From Streptomyces diastaticus subsp. diastaticus (lineage in GTDB: Bacteria; Actinomycetota; Actinomycetes; Streptomycetales; Streptomycetaceae), in contig NZ_BLLN01000005.1 in the NCBI RefSeq assembly GCF_011170125.1, forward strand, positions 930,001-994,000: a stretch of 64,000 nt of DNA. Reading direction: 5' to 3'. The position numbers and the translations under genes are program-made. The notes under the pieces are model-generated. The model had not been told where the DNA came from, searched no databases, and was given only the letters and a program-made list of their open reading frames with translations. Shown here one piece after another: positions 61,438-64,000 of the stretch (positions within the stretch are counted from its first letter, which is position 1; each line of letters opens with the position of its first letter).

Positions 61438-63054
61438 GTGTCCCTTCTTCCCCCGACCGCCCCCACAGGCGCGATGGTCATCGGGGCCCGCCCCGTCATC
61501 GGTACGGGCGACGAGATCCGCTCCGTCGACCCCCGCACCGGGGAGCCCCTCGGACCCGGCTACCGGGCCGCGTCGGCCGAGCAGGCCGACCAGGCCTGCC
61601 GACTGGCGCGGGAAGCCGCGACCACCTACCGGACGACCGCCCCGGAACGGCGCGCCGCCTTCCTCGACCGCATCGCGGACCTGCTCGACGAGGAGCGGGA
61701 CGCGCTGGTGGAACGGGCCCACACGGAGACCGCGCTGCCCCTCGCCCGGCTCACCGGCGAGGTCGGGCGCACCAGCGGCCAGTTGCGGCTGTTCGCCGCG
61801 GAACTGCGGGCCGGCGTGTGGCAGGGGGCCCGCGTCGACCGGGCGCTGCCGGACCGCCGTCCGCTGCCGCGCGCCGACATCCGGCAGCGCCGGACAGCCG
61901 TCGGTCCCGTCGTGGTCTTCGGCGCGAGCAACTTCCCGCTGGCCTTCTCCACGGCCGGGGGCGACACCGCCTCGGCGCTGGCCGCCGGATGCCCGGTGAT
62001 CGTCAAGGCGCACCAGGCTCACCTGGGGACGGCCGAGCTGGTGGCACGCGTCGTCAGCCGGGCGGCCGCCGGGACCGGTATGCCCGAAGGAGTCTTCTCC
62101 CAACTCGTCGGCGGCGGCACGGAGCTGGGGACCAGGCTGGTCCGCGACCCCCGGGTGCGCGCCGTCGGCTTCACCGGTTCCCGCTCCGGCGGCCTGGCGA
62201 TAGCGGCCGCGGCCGCCGCCCGGCCCGTGCCGATCCCCGTCTACGCGGAGATGAGCAGCATCAACCCGGTGCTGCTCCTGCCCGCCGCCCTCGAGGCCCG
62301 GGGCGCGGAGCTGGGGGCCGCCTTCGCCGGATCACTCACCCTGGGAGCCGGGCAGTTCTGCACCAACCCGGGGCTCGTCCTCGCCGTGGACGGGCCCGGC
62401 CTGGACGCCTTCGCCACGGCCGCCGCCGAGGCCGTCGCGGCGGATCCCGGAGCCACGATGCTCACCCCCGGCATCGCCCGCCACTACGCCGCCTGCGGTG
62501 ATGCCCTGGCGGGCCGTCGGGGCGTCGAGGAGACCGGTCGTGGCGGCCGGATCGACAGCGCGGCCTGCGGCCGGGCCCGTCTGCTGACCGTGGACGGCGC
62601 GCGCTTCACCGAGGACCCCGCCCTTCAGACCGAGGTCTTCGGCGCGACGTCGCTGATCGTCCGGTGCGCGGACCTCGACGAGCTGACGGCCGCCCTGCAC
62701 GTGCTGGAAGGCCAGCTCACGGCCACCGTGCACGCCGACGACGCCGATCTGCCGCTCGCCGGGCGCCTGCTGCCCCTCCTGGAGGAACTCGCCGGGCGCG
62801 TGCTCTTCAACGGCTGGCCCACCGGCGTCGAGGTCGGCCACGCGATGGTGCACGGTGGCCCCTTCCCCGCCACCACCGACCCGCGCGGCACTTCCGTGGG
62901 GACCCTCGCCATCGAGCGGTTCCTGCGGCCCGTCGCCTACCAGGACGTTCCCGACGCCCTGTTGCCCGAGGAACTGCGCGACGCCAATCCGCTCGGCGTG
63001 TGGCGCCGGGTCGACGGCGTACCCGGCCGGGCCCCGCTCACCGACGACCGCTGA
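61438..63054 (+). CDS. 2-oxoglutarate-semialdehyde dehydrogenase (NADP+)
   Basis: Oxidises 2,5-dioxopentanoate to 2-oxoglutarate, feeding the TCA cycle. A 538-residue ALDH of the KGSADH type: GPVVVFGASNFPLAFSTAGGDTASALAAGCPVIVKAH (cofactor loop with catalytic Asn), VGFTGSRSGG, EMSSINPVLLLP with the catalytic Glu, and SLTLGAGQFCTNPGLVLA with the nucleophile Cys (about 304). GTG at 61438 has AAGGAAAGGAG upstream. Confidence 0.94.
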   Translation: MSLLPPTAPTGAMVIGARPVIGTGDEIRSVDPRTGEPLGPGYRAASAEQADQACRLAREAATTYRTTAPERRAAFLDRIADLLDEERDALVERAHTETALPLARLTGEVGRTSGQLRLFAAELRAGVWQGARVDRALPDRRPLPRADIRQRRTAVGPVVVFGASNFPLAFSTAGGDTASALAAGCPVIVKAHQAHLGTAELVARVVSRAAAGTGMPEGVFSQLVGGGTELGTRLVRDPRVRAVGFTGSRSGGLAIAAAAAARPVPIPVYAEMSSINPVLLLPAALEARGAELGAAFAGSLTLGAGQFCTNPGLVLAVDGPGLDAFATAAAEAVAADPGATMLTPGIARHYAACGDALAGRRGVEETGRGGRIDSAACGRARLLTVDGARFTEDPALQTEVFGATSLIVRCADLDELTAALHVLEGQLTATVHADDADLPLAGRLLPLLEELAGRVLFNGWPTGVEVGHAMVHGGPFPATTDPRGTSVGTLAIERFLRPVAYQDVPDALLPEELRDANPLGVWRRVDGVPGRAPLTDDR

Positions 63055-63065
63055 GTCCGCTTGAC

Positions 63066-63095
63066 CCCGGCCGGGAGTAACGCCTCCCGGCCGGG
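63066..63095 (+). terminator. Terminator of the sugar-acid operon
   Basis: A perfect 12-bp stem (63066-63077 with 63084-63095) and 6-nt loop begin 11 bp past the stop of the dehydrogenase. Confidence 0.88.
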
Positions 63096-63142
63096 ACCGA
63101 ACCGCCCGCGAACGCATTCCTTTCCAGTGTCGTGAGGACGAA

Positions 63143-63307
63143 ATGACACCACGACGGCTTTCGCCGCTTCCCGACGGCCACGGCGTCCGGACCGCGCGTC
63201 CGACGCACGCCCTCTCCCCGTACCGTCCCACCGCCCTTCTGACCGCCCCCGTACCGCTGCTGCCGCGCGACGCGCTCTGTGGGAGGTACCACCATGGCGA
63301 CTCCTGA
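63143..63307 (+). CDS. Possible 54-aa leader ORF before the permease
   Basis: ATG 63143 has GAGGACG about 4 bp upstream and opens a 54-codon frame that ends at 63307, overlapping the permease start by 14 bp in another frame. It contains one Cys (ALCGRYHHGD) near its end. The family is not recognised and it could be a chance frame; if real, it could couple translation to the transporter gene. Confidence 0.25.
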   Translation: MTPRRLSPLPDGHGVRTARPTHALSPYRPTALLTAPVPLLPRDALCGRYHHGDS

Positions 63308-64000
63308 TCTGCGCCACCCCGACCAGGCCGCCGCCGAGCCGCCGCTCCCGGCGGCGAAGGCCCCCGGGCAGAAGGCACCGGGCCGCGCCCTCCCCCGTGA
63401 GTCGCTGGTGGCCGGCGTCAAAGCGGCCGTGGGGATCTTCGGCCTCTTCGTGGTGTGGGAACTGCTGGTCCTGGTCATCGACCCGGCGGACTACCTCTTC
63501 GTCGGGCCGCTCTCCGCCTTCGCCGAGCTGATCGAGCGCCCCGGCTACTTCGCGGAGAACACCTTCGTCACGCTCCAGGAGGCGCTCGCCGGATTCGCGC
63601 TCGGCACGGCCCTCGGTGTGCTGTGCGGTGCCGCCCTGCACTACTCGGCCACCGCGCGCAGCTTCCTGTACCCCGCGCTCATCGCGATCGACACCATCCC
63701 CAAGGTCGCGCTGGCCCCGCTGTTCATCGTGTGGTTCGGATTCGGCTTCGAGTCGAAGGCGTTCGTCGCCATGGCCATCGCCTTCTTCCCCCTGGTGATC
63801 AACACCTACGACGGGCTGAGTTCGGTCCCCCACGAACTCCAGGAACTGGCCCGCATCAACCGGGCCTCCCCCTGGAAGAAGATGGTGAAGATCGACTTCA
63901 TCTACGCGATTCCCTCCATCTTCTCCGGGGCGAAGATCTCCATCTCCCTGGCGGTGGGCGGGGCGGTCGTCGGGGAGTTCATCGCCGGCTCGAAGGGGCT
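63294..64000 (+). CDS. SsuC/TauC-type ABC permease, C-terminus outside window
   Basis: First ~235 residues of a permease for nitrate, sulfonate, taurine or related small anions or amines. A 38-residue Pro/Ala-rich cytoplasmic leader precedes hydrophobic helices (VGIFGLFVVWELLVLVI, ALAGFALGTALGVLCGAAL, LIAIDTIPKVALAPLFIVWFG, AMAIAFFPLVINTYDGL). The EAA-type loop is LQELARINRASPWKKMVKIDFIYAIPSIFSGAK. The mature family ends about 30 residues later. ATG 63294 has GGGAGG 7 bp upstream. Binding protein and ATPase genes are expected just beyond the window. Confidence 0.9.
   Translation, partial: MATPDLRHPDQAAAEPPLPAAKAPGQKAPGRALPRESLVAGVKAAVGIFGLFVVWELLVLVIDPADYLFVGPLSAFAELIERPGYFAENTFVTLQEALAGFALGTALGVLCGAALHYSATARSFLYPALIAIDTIPKVALAPLFIVWFGFGFESKAFVAMAIAFFPLVINTYDGLSSVPHELQELARINRASPWKKMVKIDFIYAIPSIFSGAKISISLAVGGAVVGEFIAGSKG

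Overview
The window is high-GC actinobacterial DNA and almost certainly Streptomyces. Third codon positions are nearly all G or C, GTG and TTG starts are common, adjacent genes often overlap by ATGA or GTGA, and the gene families are typical of the genus (LacI/ABC sugar operons, an RNase Sa-type secreted RNase, a ROK kinase, an AllR/allantoinase region, DUF5955 and SAV_915-type proteins). It is chromosomal: mostly intact metabolic operons with a few decayed relics. No tRNA, rRNA, CRISPR array, prophage or complete mobile element was seen.

Layout. 1-7441: a minus-strand glycan-utilisation operon (secreted sugar-binding lipoprotein, two permeases, LacI regulator, GH5-like beta-mannosidase candidate, GH3 glycosidase cut by the window edge) with a readable promoter flanked by two related palindromes. 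8115-9516: two secreted proteins. 9792-16279: a tightly coupled four-gene catabolic operon (CE4 amidohydrolase, MHS-type symporter, SDR, and a ketopantoate-reductase/M20-hydrolase fusion) behind a tandem-duplicated Lrp/AsnC regulator. 16512-20059: a heterodimeric ABC exporter in which every defective motif falls on one ATP site. 20210-22625: an uncharacterised three-gene cassette. 22734-28579: an iron-siderophore uptake operon with a DtxR-type iron box and a divergent AraC regulator. 28583-32310: small genes and relics (HIT protein, AraC regulator divergent from an MBL hydrolase, a decayed IS5-type transposase).

32333-43364: SWIM-zinc-finger protein and SNF2 helicase, a membrane protein, a ROK sugar kinase, an RbsABC-like sugar transporter, a GntR regulator and a divergent Gfo/Idh dehydrogenase. 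43411-47550: cytochrome P450, two-component system, small membrane protein, secreted guanyl RNase. 47782-57308: purine-ureide and aldehyde metabolism. Allantoinase and malate synthase each carry an AllR-type operator and flank the IclR-family regulator, a MobA/MocA-like transferase and a three-subunit molybdenum hydroxylase whose FAD subunit has the four-cysteine insert of PaoB-type aldehyde oxidoreductases. 57377-64000: a HipA-like kinase, an MmyB-type relic, then a LysR-controlled sugar-acid module (5-dehydro-4-deoxyglucarate dehydratase and 2-oxoglutarate-semialdehyde dehydrogenase) and the start of a SsuC/TauC-type permease that runs off the end.

How the genes work together. The window is dominated by nutrient-scavenging modules, each with its own importer and regulator: oligosaccharide, an unknown amide or imide, iron-siderophore, a second sugar or polyol, ureides feeding glyoxylate into malate synthase, and sugar acids feeding 2-oxoglutarate. 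The most unusual items are the KPR-M20 fusion operon, the one-sided motif loss in the ABC exporter, the PaoABC-like hydroxylase inside an allantoin locus, and the 20210-22625 cassette.
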